Of a stretch of DNA of 64,000 bases, positions 33,949-43,006 are shown in pieces. The stretch's first letter is position 1. Every line of letters begins with the position of its first letter. Source of the stretch: Lampropedia cohaerens (GTDB lineage: Bacteria > Pseudomonadota > Gammaproteobacteria > Burkholderiales > Burkholderiaceae_C); assembly GCF_001005215.1 (NCBI RefSeq), contig NZ_LBNQ01000022.1:62001-126000 (forward strand), given 5' to 3'. The notes below the pieces were generated by a model. That model had not been told where the DNA came from. It did not search any database and saw nothing but the letters and a program-made list of their open reading frames with translations. Position numbers and translations under genes: made by a program.

Positions 33949-35708
33949 TGGCACTGCGGCATCTGGCTCTGCGTGACTTCGTGCTGGTGCAGTCCATGGC
34001 ACTGGACCTGCGGGACGGGTTTACCGTGCTCAGTGGTGAGACCGGGGCCGGCAAATCGATCCTCATTGATGCGCTGCAACTGGTGCTGGGGGGACGAGGC
34101 GATGCCGGGGTTGTGCGCGAGGGCGCGGCCCGCGCGGAGCTGGTGGCCGAGTTCGATCCGCCGGCACCGGACATGCCGGCGCTGCGCCAGTGGTTGCAGG
34201 AGCATGACTTCGCGCACGCGGAGGAAAGCCTGCTGTTGCGCCGCATCATCGACGCGCAGGGCAAGAGCCGCTGCTGGATCAACGGTTCGGTGGCAACCGT
34301 CGGGCAGCTCCATGCGCTGGGCGAAATGCTGGTGGACATCCACGGCCAGCATGCCTGGCAGAGCCTGATGCGCCCGCATGCCGTGCGCAATCTGCTGGAC
34401 GGGTTCGCTGGCGTAGCGACCGACGCCACTGAGCGGGCCTGGCAGCAATGGCGCCAGGCGCAGGAGCGGTTGACGCAGGCCAGGCAGAACCAGGAACAGG
34501 TGCAACAGGATCGCGAGCGGTTGCAATGGCAGATTGAAGAAGTCGGCAAGCTGGCGCCGGGCGCGCAGGAATGGCTGGACCTCAACAGCCGGCATACCCT
34601 TTTAATGCATCAGCAGGACCTGCAGCAGGCCGCGCTGCAGGCCTGGCAGTGGCTGGATGGCGATGAGACGGCGGCGGGCGCGCTGGCAGCCGTGCAGCGA
34701 GCGGCCAGTGCCCTGGCCGCGCAGCAAACGATTGAGCCGCAGTTCACCGAGCTCGTCCAGGCGCTGGAGCAACTGGCCGATCCTCTGGCCGATGTGGCGC
34801 GCAGCCTGCGCGACTATGCCCAGCGGCAGGATGTGGACGGCGCCGATCTGGCAGAAGTCGATGCACGGGTGGCAAGCTGGCTGAGCCTGGCACGTCGCTA
34901 TCGCACGGCGCCCGAGGAACTCCATGCCCGCTGGCAGGACTGGAAAGCGCGGCTCGCCGCGCTGGATGCCGGCAGCGACATTGCCAGCCTGGAAGCTGCA
35001 CAGGAGATGGCGCGCAAGCAATACCTGCAGGCGGCGCAGGCGCTTTCGGAGCGCCGCCGTGCCGCGGCGCCCAAGCTGGCGAAGATCGTCAATCAGGCGC
35101 TGGCGCAGCTGGGCATGGGGGGCGAGCGCTTTGCCATTGAGATCGGAGCGACAGCTTCACCGCAGGCGCATGGCCTGGATGACGTGCAGTTCACCATCGC
35201 CACGCATGCCGGCGCCACGCGGCGCCCCCTGGCCAAGGTGGCTTCGGGCGGCGAGCTCTCGCGCATCAGCCTGGCCATTGCGGTCTGTACCAGTCGCCTC
35301 GGCGGCGCCGAGACGCTGGTGTTCGACGAGGTGGACGCAGGCATTGGCGGTGCCGTCGCACACAGCGTCGGCAAGCTGCTGGCCCAGCTTGGACGCGATC
35401 GGCAGGTGCTTGCCGTGACGCACCTGCCGCAAGTGGCGATTTGGGCCGATCACCAGTTCGTTGTGGAAAAATCGCAGGCGCAGGGCGGCCTGCACAGCCA
35501 TGTGCGGGCGGTCAGCGATGCCGCCCGCGTTGCTGAAATCGCGCGCATGCTCGGCAGCGAGGTCGCCAGTGATGCGACGCTGGCCCACGCGCGGGAAATG
35601 CTGCAGTCGGCCCAGGCCACCGACGCCGTGCTGTCAGTGCCTGCAAAGACGGGCCCTGGCCGCCGCGGCCAGCGCGGCACAACAGGCAAGGGAGGGCGCC
35701 ATGCGTGA
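33948..35708 (+). CDS. recN: DNA repair protein RecN
   Basis: A 586-residue SMC-like ATPase for double-strand break repair. It has an N-terminal head with Walker A GETGAGKS (residues 30-37), a long coiled coil (about 160-380), and a C-terminal head with the signature [10 protein letters not shown], Walker [13 protein letters not shown] and the [11 protein letters not shown] switch. It is slightly longer than E. coli RecN (553). It overlaps nadK by 1 bp and rapZ by 8 bp. No LexA box is recognisable directly upstream, but the gene has no separate promoter region. Confidence 0.96.
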   Translation: MALRHLALRDFVLVQSMALDLRDGFTVLSGETGAGKSILIDALQLVLGGRGDAGVVREGAARAELVAEFDPPAPDMPALRQWLQEHDFAHAEESLLLRRIIDAQGKSRCWINGSVATVGQLHALGEMLVDIHGQHAWQSLMRPHAVRNLLDGFAGVATDATERAWQQWRQAQERLTQARQNQEQVQQDRERLQWQIEEVGKLAPGAQEWLDLNSRHTLLMHQQDLQQAALQAWQWLDGDETAAGALAAVQRAASALAAQQTIEPQFTELVQALEQLADPLADVARSLRDYAQRQDVDGADLAEVDARVASWLSLARRYRTAPEELHARWQDWKARLAALDAGSDIASLEAAQEMARKQYLQAAQALSERRRAAAPKLAKIVNQALAQLGMGGERFAIEIGATASPQAHGLDDVQFTIATHAGATRRPLAKVASGGELSRISLAIAVCTSRLGGAETLVFDEVDAGIGGAVAHSVGKLLAQLGRDRQVLAVTHLPQVAIWADHQFVVEKSQAQGGLHSHVRAVSDAARVAEIARMLGSEVASDATLAHAREMLQSAQATDAVLSVPAKTGPGRRGQRGTTGKGGRHA

Positions 35709-36564
35709 ATTGGTACTGGTGACTGGCATGTCCGGCTCGGGCAAATCGGTCGCGCTGGGCGCGCTTGAAGATGCCGGCTACTACTGCATCGACAATCTGC
35801 CGCCCGAGTTGCTGACGGCGAGCCTGGCGCTTGAGCGCAACCAGCAGACCACCAAGATGGCCATCGCCATCGACGCGCGCAGCGCGCACTCGCTGCCGCT
35901 GGTGCCGGGCCTGCTGGAATCGGTACGCAATCAGGGAATCGCCGTGCGGGTGCTGTTTCTGGATGCGTCCACGGATGCGCTGGTACGGCGCTTTTCCGAG
36001 ACGCGGCGGCGCCACCCGCTGGCCAGCAGTGCAGACACGCACGGTGACGATGCGCTGGTGCAGCTCATCCAGCGCGAGCGCGAGCTGATGGGGCCGCTGC
36101 GCGTCATCGCCCAGGTTATCGATACCAGCCACACCCGCGCCGCACAGCTGCAGAGCCAGCTCAAGCAGATTCTGGCCGTCACCCCGGGCCAGCTGACGGT
36201 GATCTTCCAGTCGTTTTCCTTCAAGCGCGGTGTGCCGCGCGATGCCGATTACGTGTTTGACGTGCGCATGCTGCCCAATCCGCATTACGAGCCTCCATTG
36301 CGGGCGCTGACCGGTCGCGATCCGCAGGTGGCGGATTTTCTGCGGGTGCAGCCGGATGTGCAGGCGATGGAAGAAGACATTGCGGAGTTCCTGGCGCGCT
36401 GGCTGCCGCGCCACGCCGACAACCACCGCAGCTACGTGACCATCGCCATCGGCTGCACTGGAGGGCAACATCGCTCGGTTTATCTGGTCGAGCGTCTGTC
36501 TGCGCGTCTTGCCGCGTCCTGGACGACGCTCAAGCGGCATCGGGAAATCGAGTTGCGGACCTGA
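35701..36564 (+). CDS. rapZ: RNase adapter protein RapZ
   Basis: A 287-residue P-loop protein of the RapZ/YvcJ family. It has Walker A GMSGSGKS at residues 9-16, [25 protein letters not shown] (about 98-108), [21 protein letters not shown], and [20 protein letters not shown] near the C-terminus. In enterobacteria RapZ binds GlmZ sRNA and directs RNase E to control glucosamine-6-phosphate synthase; the pathway in betaproteobacteria is less clear. It overlaps recN by 8 bp. In many betaproteobacteria rapZ follows hprK, which is not seen here, so the position is unusual. Confidence 0.95.
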   Translation: MRELVLVTGMSGSGKSVALGALEDAGYYCIDNLPPELLTASLALERNQQTTKMAIAIDARSAHSLPLVPGLLESVRNQGIAVRVLFLDASTDALVRRFSETRRRHPLASSADTHGDDALVQLIQRERELMGPLRVIAQVIDTSHTRAAQLQSQLKQILAVTPGQLTVIFQSFSFKRGVPRDADYVFDVRMLPNPHYEPPLRALTGRDPQVADFLRVQPDVQAMEEDIAEFLARWLPRHADNHRSYVTIAIGCTGGQHRSVYLVERLSARLAASWTTLKRHREIELRT

Positions 36565-36737
36565 GAATGTGAGGGCGGCGGCACGGATTGCCGCGCTGTG
36601 TACGCACATTGATCGTTTCGCTGGTGCAACGATCAGTTGGTCGGGCACCGGTTTATTGCCGATAAGGCTTTCCATACACTTCAATCATTGTCGTGGCATT
36701 ACCTTCGGCCCTCGCCGAAGGAGCGACCGCGCAATGC

Positions 36738-37619
36738 ATGGAGGTTGAGGTGAAGACGATCGATCGGGTTTTCGACGCACCGCGTGGCCATTGGGTGGGT
36801 GACGGCTTTCCCGTGCGCACAATGTTTTCCTACCACAGCGCGCCGGAGCGCTTCAGTCCATTTTTGCTGCTGGACTATGCCGGTCCGACGCGGTTTGCAC
36901 CCACCAACCTGCGCCGCGGTGTCGGCCAACATCCGCACCGCGGCTTTGAGACGGTGACCATCATCTACGAGGGCGAGGTTGAGCACCACGATTCGACGGG
37001 TGCAGGCGGTCAGATCGGGCCAGGCGATGTGCAGTGGATGACGGCAGGGGCCGGCATCCTGCATGAGGAATACCATTCCGACCATTACGCAGCGCATGGC
37101 GGGCCGTTCGAGATGATTCAGCTGTGGGTCAACCTGCCGGCGGCAGCCAAGCGCACGCCGCCCGGCTACCAGAGCCTGATGGCCGACGCTATCCCGCAGG
37201 TCATGCTGCCTGGCAACGCGGGGCGTGTCCGGGTCATTGCGGGTGCCTTCGATGGTGCGCGCGGGCCTGCTCACACGCATTCGCCCATGCAGGTGTGGGA
37301 TGTGGCACGCAATTCCGCCGGAATGGCCACGCTGCCTGCCGCGCAGGGCTGGACCACGCTGCTGTTGGTGCGCAGGGGCACGGTGCTGGTCAATGACAGC
37401 GAGGTGGTGCGCGATGCGCAGCTGGTATCGCTGACACGGGAGGGGCAAGACGTACGCATCGAGGCCAATGGCGATGCGCAACTGCTCTTTCTGAGCGGCG
37501 CGCCGATTGACGAGCCCAACGCCGGCTACGGCCCCTTCGTGATGAACACGCAGGCCGAGATCCGCGAGTCCATTGCGGACTTCAATGCAGGCCGCTTTGC
37601 CTCGACCAGCGAGGGCTGA
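36738..37619 (+). CDS. Pirin-family protein (first of two)
   Basis: A 293-residue bicupin. The N-terminal metal site is complete: HPH at residues 65-67 (HPHRGFET), H109 and E111 in TAGAGILHEE. Such pirins bind Fe(II); bacterial members include quercetin 2,3-dioxygenases and regulators of redox enzymes, and the role here cannot be assigned. The frame opens at GTG 36693, but ATG 36738 is the first ATG and fits the family start; AAGGAG at 36718-36723 is a little far away. A second, different pirin begins 85 bp downstream on the same strand. Confidence 0.88.
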   Translation: MEVEVKTIDRVFDAPRGHWVGDGFPVRTMFSYHSAPERFSPFLLLDYAGPTRFAPTNLRRGVGQHPHRGFETVTIIYEGEVEHHDSTGAGGQIGPGDVQWMTAGAGILHEEYHSDHYAAHGGPFEMIQLWVNLPAAAKRTPPGYQSLMADAIPQVMLPGNAGRVRVIAGAFDGARGPAHTHSPMQVWDVARNSAGMATLPAAQGWTTLLLVRRGTVLVNDSEVVRDAQLVSLTREGQDVRIEANGDAQLLFLSGAPIDEPNAGYGPFVMNTQAEIRESIADFNAGRFASTSEG

Positions 37620-37704
37620 ACCCCGAAGGGCGCCGCGCTCGCAACGCGAAACGGCGCGGCCTGTGAAAATGATGGTGGACCGCTCTTCTTGAAAGGAATA
37701 GGCC

Positions 37705-38625
37705 ATGTCTGAAGTGACCCGCATTCCGGCGCGCAGTGCTGAAATTGGGGGCGGCGTGCCCATCAAGCGCCTGCTGCCCAGCCGCCTGCGACGCACCATT
37801 GGGGCATGGTGTTTTCTCGACCATGCGGGTCCGGCGCCGCGCAACACGGCAAACGTCGGTCCCCACCCGCACATCGGGCTGCAGACCTTCACCTGGATGA
37901 TCGAGGGCCAGATGCTGCACCGCGACAGCCTGGGCTATACGCAAGTTCTCCGCGCCAACGAAATCAACGTGATGACCGCAGGCAACGGCATCAGCCACAC
38001 CGAGGAGTCGCCAGGGCCAGAGCCCGTACACATGGTCCAGCTGTGGATTGCGCTGCCGCCGGCGCAGGCCGCAGGTGCAGCCAATTTCCAGCACTATGCG
38101 CAGGTGCCGACCTGGCAGGAGCAGGGCTGGCAGTACCGGCTGCTGGTTGGCACGCTTGGCCAGCGGCATGCGCCGGTGGAGGTGTTCTCGCCGTTGTTGG
38201 CGCTTGACATACGCGCGGGTGGCGGTGCCGATGCCTCGTGCACCCTGCCGTTGAACCCGGCGTTCGAGTACGGCGTGCTGGTGTTGCGTGGCCGGGCACG
38301 TATAGGCGCGGGCCCGGCGGTGCGTGCTGATCAAGCACCGATACTGGATGCGCAGACGCTGCTGTACCTGCCTGCAGGCCGCACGGCCGTGCAGTTGTAC
38401 CAGGAAGGCGCGGAGCCCTTGCACCTGCTGGTCATTGGCGGCACGCCGCTGGCCAAGGTTCCGATCATCTGGTGGAACTTCGTGGCCGACGATGCCCAAG
38501 CGATTGCCGAGGCCGCCCGTCAATGGAATGCCCACGATGCACGCTTTGGTGAGGTCAGGGGCAGCCCATTGCCGCGCCTGGCTGCGCCGGCCTTTGCCTC
38601 GTTTGCGCGCGGCGGGACGGATTAG
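37705..38625 (+). CDS. Pirin-family protein (second of two)
   Basis: A 306-residue bicupin with metal ligands HPH at residues 54-56 (GPHPHIGLQTF), H98 and E100 in TAGNGISHTEES. It is more like the YhaK/quercetinase-type branch than the first pirin, and the two differ through most of their length, so they are not a recent duplication. AAAGGAATAGG lies just upstream as a ribosome site. The 3' end overlaps the convergent PP2C gene by 4 bp. The function is not known beyond the family. Confidence 0.88.
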   Translation: MSEVTRIPARSAEIGGGVPIKRLLPSRLRRTIGAWCFLDHAGPAPRNTANVGPHPHIGLQTFTWMIEGQMLHRDSLGYTQVLRANEINVMTAGNGISHTEESPGPEPVHMVQLWIALPPAQAAGAANFQHYAQVPTWQEQGWQYRLLVGTLGQRHAPVEVFSPLLALDIRAGGGADASCTLPLNPAFEYGVLVLRGRARIGAGPAVRADQAPILDAQTLLYLPAGRTAVQLYQEGAEPLHLLVIGGTPLAKVPIIWWNFVADDAQAIAEAARQWNAHDARFGEVRGSPLPRLAAPAFASFARGGTD

Positions 38626-39446
38626 GTGAGGTCCAGATCGGCGTCCAGGCCTTGGCGCAACGCGAGCGTGTCGGGGGAGGCTGGCTCCTCGGGAAGCGAT
38701 TCGATCTTGACGATGACGAGCGAGATATTGTCCCCGCTGCCGTGGGCGCGCTCGCGGGCCTTGCTGACAAGGAACATCGCCGCATCCTGTGCACCGAGCA
38801 TGTGCAGGCTCTGGCCCAGCTCCTGCGAGGTGAAGTGGGCCCACAGCCCATCGCTGCATGCCATCAACACGTCTCCAACCTCCAGATCCTGGATGGCATG
38901 GTAGGCAGCGGGCGGTTCCGCATCGGTGCCGAGACAGCCCACCAGCACGTTGGAGCCGGGGTGGCCAACCGCCTCTGCCTCAGTGAGCTCTCCACTGTCG
39001 ATCAGCGATTGCACGTAGGAGTGGTCCTTGCTGCGATACACCTGCCGACCCCAACGGTAGTGGTAGATGCGTGAATCGCCCGCATGCACGCAATGGGCCT
39101 GACCCTCGGGCAGGATGAGAAATGCTGCGATCGTGCTGTGCGGCTCCTGCTCGGCGGAAACGGCTGTCAGCCGGATCACCAGATGCGCCTCCCTGACGAT
39201 GGCCTCCAGAAACTTGCGCGGCTGGTCGGTCACGGGATCAAACCGCTCGAACAGCTGCTTGGCCGTCAGCAGCACCTGGTCCGCAGCCTTGCGCCCGCCG
39301 CTGCGCCCGCCCATGCCGTCGGCCACCACCGCCAGCAGACACTCGCGATTGCGCGCATGCTGAAACAGCGCAACCTGATCCTGCTGGTACTGGCGGTCCC
39401 CCTTGTGGAGGCCGGTGGCTGCGGTCAGACGAAACTGGGTGGGCAT
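38622..39446 (-). CDS. PP2C-family serine/threonine protein phosphatase
   Basis: A 274-residue metal-dependent phosphatase. Metal-binding motifs are GDRQYQQD (about residues 16-23), VVADGMGG (40-47), VHAGDSRIY and LMACSDGLWAHFT, all in PP2C order. No membrane segment or sensor domain is attached, so it is a cytoplasmic enzyme resembling Stp/PppA proteins. These usually oppose a Hanks-type kinase or act on FHA-domain targets, but no kinase gene lies nearby. It converges on the second pirin with a 4-bp overlap of stop regions. Confidence 0.92.
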   Translation of the reverse strand: MPTQFRLTAATGLHKGDRQYQQDQVALFQHARNRECLLAVVADGMGGRSGGRKAADQVLLTAKQLFERFDPVTDQPRKFLEAIVREAHLVIRLTAVSAEQEPHSTIAAFLILPEGQAHCVHAGDSRIYHYRWGRQVYRSKDHSYVQSLIDSGELTEAEAVGHPGSNVLVGCLGTDAEPPAAYHAIQDLEVGDVLMACSDGLWAHFTSQELGQSLHMLGAQDAAMFLVSKARERAHGSGDNISLVIVKIESLPEEPASPDTLALRQGLDADLDLT

Positions 39447-40023
39447 GGTTAGCGGCGTTGTGTGTCAGAAGGCGGCTGGATGGCGGGCCCTGTGCGGTAT
39501 GCAGGTGCTGCCCGCAATGCCAGCACGCAGTGTATCCAAACCGAACATTGCCACACATTTCGTTTCCTGTGTGCGGCAAGTCGTGGTTGCCGCGCACATT
39601 GAGGTTGAACAATTGTGAATCCGCGATCCTGCGCAAAGTCTTGCCGAATCCATGGACCGGCTTGTCATGCGCCTTGCAGCGTCTTCAGCGATGTCTGCCC
39701 ATTGGCATAGCGTGGTTGTGGTGCGCCTTCTTGTGGGGCTGTGCAAGGTGTACGAAGCACGCTGACCAGTGCATGGGCCGAAGCGATACGGCACATAACG
39801 ATCCCTCGGCGCCCGCATTGTTGGTTTAGACTGGCAACGCTGCGCTCGACTCCCGCCATGCTCCGTCCCGAATCTCTTGTCCAATACTTGCCGCATTTTT
39901 CCTTGCGGATCACGCTAAGCGGCAGCCGCTTGGCGTCCTGCAGTGCGCAAGCCGCCGCCTGCGTGGGCACGCCGACCCACTACCTGTTCAGGGTGTTCAG
40001 GGCGCACTGTCATTGCCTGCACC
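39447..40023. other. 577-bp region without a recognisable gene
   Basis: This region lies between the divergent PP2C and yoaA genes. Frames of about 60-140 codons exist on both strands, but they lack domains, have atypical composition (many Cys/Trp/His codons), and overlap one another. The region may contain two promoters and possibly a decayed gene or a small RNA, but I see no specific signal. Confidence 0.45.
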
Positions 40024-42096
40024 ATGGAACTGCCTGAGCTGGTCGAGGCCACCTTTGGCACGCAGGGCGCTCTGGCGCAGAGCAACCCGCAGTTCAAACC
40101 GCGCCCGGGGCAGACCACCATGGCTGTGGCGGTCGCCAGGACCCTTCAGGAGGGCGGGGCGCTGGTGGTTGAGGCCGGCACCGGCGTGGGCAAGACCTTT
40201 GCCTATCTGATCCCGGCGTTGCTCAGCGGCGAGCGCGTGCTGGTGTCCACCGCCACCAAAGCCCTGCAGGACCAGATCTACACGCGCGACCTGCCGTTTC
40301 TGCGCAAGGCACTGGGCATTTCGCTGCAGGCCGCATTGCTCAAAGGGCGCAGCAGCTACCTATGCCCCTACCGGCTGGAGCTGGCAGAGTCGGAACAGGA
40401 CACCGCCACCGATGCCGAAGTGCGCTGGGTCGCTGCGGTGCGCCGCTGGGCCGCGACCACGCAGACCGGCGACATGAGTGAAATGCCCGGCTACACCGAG
40501 CGTTCGCCGCACCTGCCGCTGGTTACCTCCACCCGCGAGAACTGTCTGGGTGCGCAATGCCCCAGCTTTAGCCAGTGCTACGTGAACAAGGCGCGCAAGC
40601 GCGCGCTTGCCGCCGATCTGGTGGTCATCAACCACCACCTTTTCTTTGCCGATCTGCAGGTGCGCGAAAGTGGCATGGCGGAGCTGCTGCCCAGCGTGCG
40701 CGCCGTGATCATTGATGAAGCCCATCAGTTCAACGAGACGGGTATTCACTTTCTGGGCGAGCAGTGGAGCAACTCGCAAGTCCTTGATTTCGCCCGCGAG
40801 ACCCTGCGCACCTGCAACAAGCTGGCCCGCGGCCTGGCGGACTGGCCGCAACTGGTGTTTGAGGTGGACCAGGCCTGTCAGGGCTGGATGCGCTGTGTGG
40901 GCGAGGCAACCAACGTGCGGATCAATTGGGCTGATGCGGCGCCGGCCGGAGTGGACGCACCTGCCTGGCAGGAGGCACTGACGCGGCAGGCCAACGCGCT
41001 GCAAACCTTGCATGCAGCCTTGCAGGATGTGCGTGCGAGTGCGCCGGAACTCGATCGTCTGGCCGAGCGCTGCCAGCATCATTGGCGCAAGGCGCAGTTG
41101 TTTGCGGGACCGCCCCGCCTGGGCAGGGTGCGCTGGATGGACATCGGTGCCGTGACCCTGCGCATGATCGAGAGCCCGCTGGATATTGCCGAGGACATGC
41201 GCAGCCACTGGCAGTTGGCACCCGCTGCGCAGGCGCAGGAGGCCAAGACCGCAGAGGGGGGCGGGGCGCATGCATGGATCTTTACCTCTGCAACGCTGGG
41301 CGCTGATGCGCAGCTGAGCCATTTCACGCAGGCGTGCGGGCTGGAGCAGGCGCAGGTGCTGCAGGTGCCCAGCCCGTTCGATTTTGCCCGCCAGGCCATG
41401 CTGTATGTACCAGCAGACATGCCGCAGCCGCAGGATGCGGCGCACCATGGCGCAGCAGTCGCACAGCTGGCTGCGGAGGGCGCGCGCCGCCTGGGCGGAC
41501 GCACGCTGGTGCTGACGACCACGCTGCGCGCACTGCGGCTGATCGGAGAGGCGCTGCGCAAGCAGCTTGCTGACGCAGCTGCGCTCGAAGTGCTGGTGCA
41601 GGGCGAGCAGTCCAAGCAGCGTTTGATGGAGCGCTTTCGCCAGCCGTCGCAGCAACGCGGCTACGTGCTGGTGGCTTCGGCGAGCTTCTGGGAAGGCTTT
41701 GACGTGCCAGGCGATGCACTGCAGTTGGTGATCATCGACAAGCTGCCATTTCCCCCGCCGCACGATCCCCTGGTACAGGCGCGGGCCAAGCGCTATGAGG
41801 AGCGCGGCGAGAGCGCGTTTGCGCAGCTGTTCGTGCCTGAGGCGGCCATCGCCCTCAAGCAGGGCGCAGGGCGACTCATCCGCACGGAAACCGACAAAGG
41901 CATTCTGGTCGTGTGCGACCCACGCATCGCAAGCAAGAGCTATGGTGCGCGCATGCTGTCAAGCCTGCCGCCAATGGCGCGTGCGCGCAAGCTGGAGTCT
42001 TTCGAGGAAGCCCTGCGGCGTCTTGCCGCGCAGCGGCCAAGCGCCGGACCCGACGGCGATGCTGCCGTCCCGGCGGTGCCGCAACGGTCCGATTAA
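40024..42096 (+). CDS. ATP-dependent DNA helicase, YoaA/DinG family
   Basis: A 690-residue superfamily 2 XPD-like helicase. It has Walker A EAGTGVGKT (residues 50-58), an iron-sulfur cluster site of four cysteines (114, 174, 179, 185), DEAH at 231-234, and C-terminal motifs such as FWEGFDVPGD and QGAGRLIRTETDKG (motifs V-VI). YoaA/DinG proteins unwind 5'-3' and resolve stalled forks or R-loops; YoaA pairs with the clamp-loader subunit chi. Without a DinG-type exonuclease domain it is closer to YoaA. The frame opens at 39943, but ATG 40024 (MELPELVEATFG) fits the family. It overlaps bamD by 4 bp at the 3' ends. Confidence 0.93.
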   Translation: MELPELVEATFGTQGALAQSNPQFKPRPGQTTMAVAVARTLQEGGALVVEAGTGVGKTFAYLIPALLSGERVLVSTATKALQDQIYTRDLPFLRKALGISLQAALLKGRSSYLCPYRLELAESEQDTATDAEVRWVAAVRRWAATTQTGDMSEMPGYTERSPHLPLVTSTRENCLGAQCPSFSQCYVNKARKRALAADLVVINHHLFFADLQVRESGMAELLPSVRAVIIDEAHQFNETGIHFLGEQWSNSQVLDFARETLRTCNKLARGLADWPQLVFEVDQACQGWMRCVGEATNVRINWADAAPAGVDAPAWQEALTRQANALQTLHAALQDVRASAPELDRLAERCQHHWRKAQLFAGPPRLGRVRWMDIGAVTLRMIESPLDIAEDMRSHWQLAPAAQAQEAKTAEGGGAHAWIFTSATLGADAQLSHFTQACGLEQAQVLQVPSPFDFARQAMLYVPADMPQPQDAAHHGAAVAQLAAEGARRLGGRTLVLTTTLRALRLIGEALRKQLADAAALEVLVQGEQSKQRLMERFRQPSQQRGYVLVASASFWEGFDVPGDALQLVIIDKLPFPPPHDPLVQARAKRYEERGESAFAQLFVPEAAIALKQGAGRLIRTETDKGILVVCDPRIASKSYGARMLSSLPPMARARKLESFEEALRRLAAQRPSAGPDGDAAVPAVPQRSD

Positions 42097-42881
42097 CGCC
42101 AGATCTGCCACCAGGCAGCGGGTTTCTCGGGGGCCTGGGGCTCGCCTTCCGGAAAGGAGGCCTCGCGCACGCGCCGCGCGTCGTCGCGCAGGTCAGTCAT
42201 GCCCAGCGCGTCATAGGACGATTCGAGAATCTGCAGCGCTTCATACAGTGCCGGCGCGTCCTGGTAATCCTGGATGGCCTGCTGAGCACGGCTGATGGCG
42301 GCCACGTAGGCACCGCGCGAATAGTAATAGCGCGCCACGTGCACTTCATAGGCCGCCAATGCATTGGCGATGTAGATCATGCGCTGGCGTGCATCTGGCG
42401 CGTAGCGCGAATCGGGAAAGCGCTCGACCAGTTGCTTGAATGCCTCGAACGATTCCTTGGCGGCGCGTTGGTCGCGCTCGGACAGGTCACGGCTTTGAAA
42501 CAGCGAGAACAGGCCACTTTGCTCGTTGAAATTCACCAGCCCCTTGAGGTAGAGCGCGTAGTCCGCCGCTTCGCTGGTCGGATGCAGCATCAGAAAGCGG
42601 TCCAGCGTGGCAATGGCCTCGGCGCGTTGGCCGTCGCGGTACTGGATGTAGGCGCGGTCAAGCTGCGCCTGCTGGGCCAGAATCGTTCCGGCCGCCCGGC
42701 CCTCGAGCCGCTCCAGCAACGGAATCGCCTTTTCATAGTTCTGCGCATCGATCTCGCTGCGCGCTTCGCTGTAGAGCTGGTCTGGCGTCCAGTTCTCGGT
42801 GCGGTCCTTCGGCGTGCCGGAACACGCCACCAGCAACGCGGCGCAGGCAGCAGGAAGAAGGTGAGCTAGCTTGGAGGTCAT
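42093..42881 (-). CDS. bamD: Outer-membrane protein assembly factor BamD
   Basis: A 262-residue lipoprotein of the beta-barrel assembly complex. The signal peptide has lipobox LVAC with the lipidated Cys at about residue 20, followed by five TPR-like helical pairs with the characteristic DQLYSEAR, LKGLVNFNEQ and RYAPDARQRMIYIANALA segments. BamD couples BamA to the other lipoproteins and reads the C-terminal signal of outer-membrane proteins. ATG 42881 is chosen by the signal peptide. It is divergent from dnaE; a TACAAT at 42922-42927 is a plausible -10. Confidence 0.95.
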   Translation of the reverse strand: MTSKLAHLLPAACAALLVACSGTPKDRTENWTPDQLYSEARSEIDAQNYEKAIPLLERLEGRAAGTILAQQAQLDRAYIQYRDGQRAEAIATLDRFLMLHPTSEAADYALYLKGLVNFNEQSGLFSLFQSRDLSERDQRAAKESFEAFKQLVERFPDSRYAPDARQRMIYIANALAAYEVHVARYYYSRGAYVAAISRAQQAIQDYQDAPALYEALQILESSYDALGMTDLRDDARRVREASFPEGEPQAPEKPAAWWQIWR

Positions 42882-42921
42882 AGGCAGATGAAACGCGATA
42901 GGCAGAGACTGCAAGCTGCCG

Positions 42922-42927
42922 ATTGTA
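42922..42927 (-). promoter_or_regulatory. Candidate -10 box for bamD
   Basis: TACAAT lies on the minus strand, 40 bp upstream of the bamD ATG, with no clear -35. It lies back to back with the dnaE candidate. Confidence 0.4.
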
Positions 42928-42992
42928 GCGATCGCGCGCCAGGCCCACCGCTGCAAATGGCAATGCAGCCCGATTGCGGCGGGGAACCTTCC

Positions 42993-42998
42993 TACAAT
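42993..42998 (+). promoter_or_regulatory. Candidate -10 box for dnaE, 8 bp before the ATG
   Basis: TACAAT ends exactly 8 bp before ATG 43007, which would place the transcript start at or one or two bases before the start codon. parC shows the same spacing (TAGAAT at 61654-61659). There is no Shine-Dalgarno between the box and the ATG. Confidence 0.45.
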
Positions 42999-43006
42999 GG
43001 CGGGCT

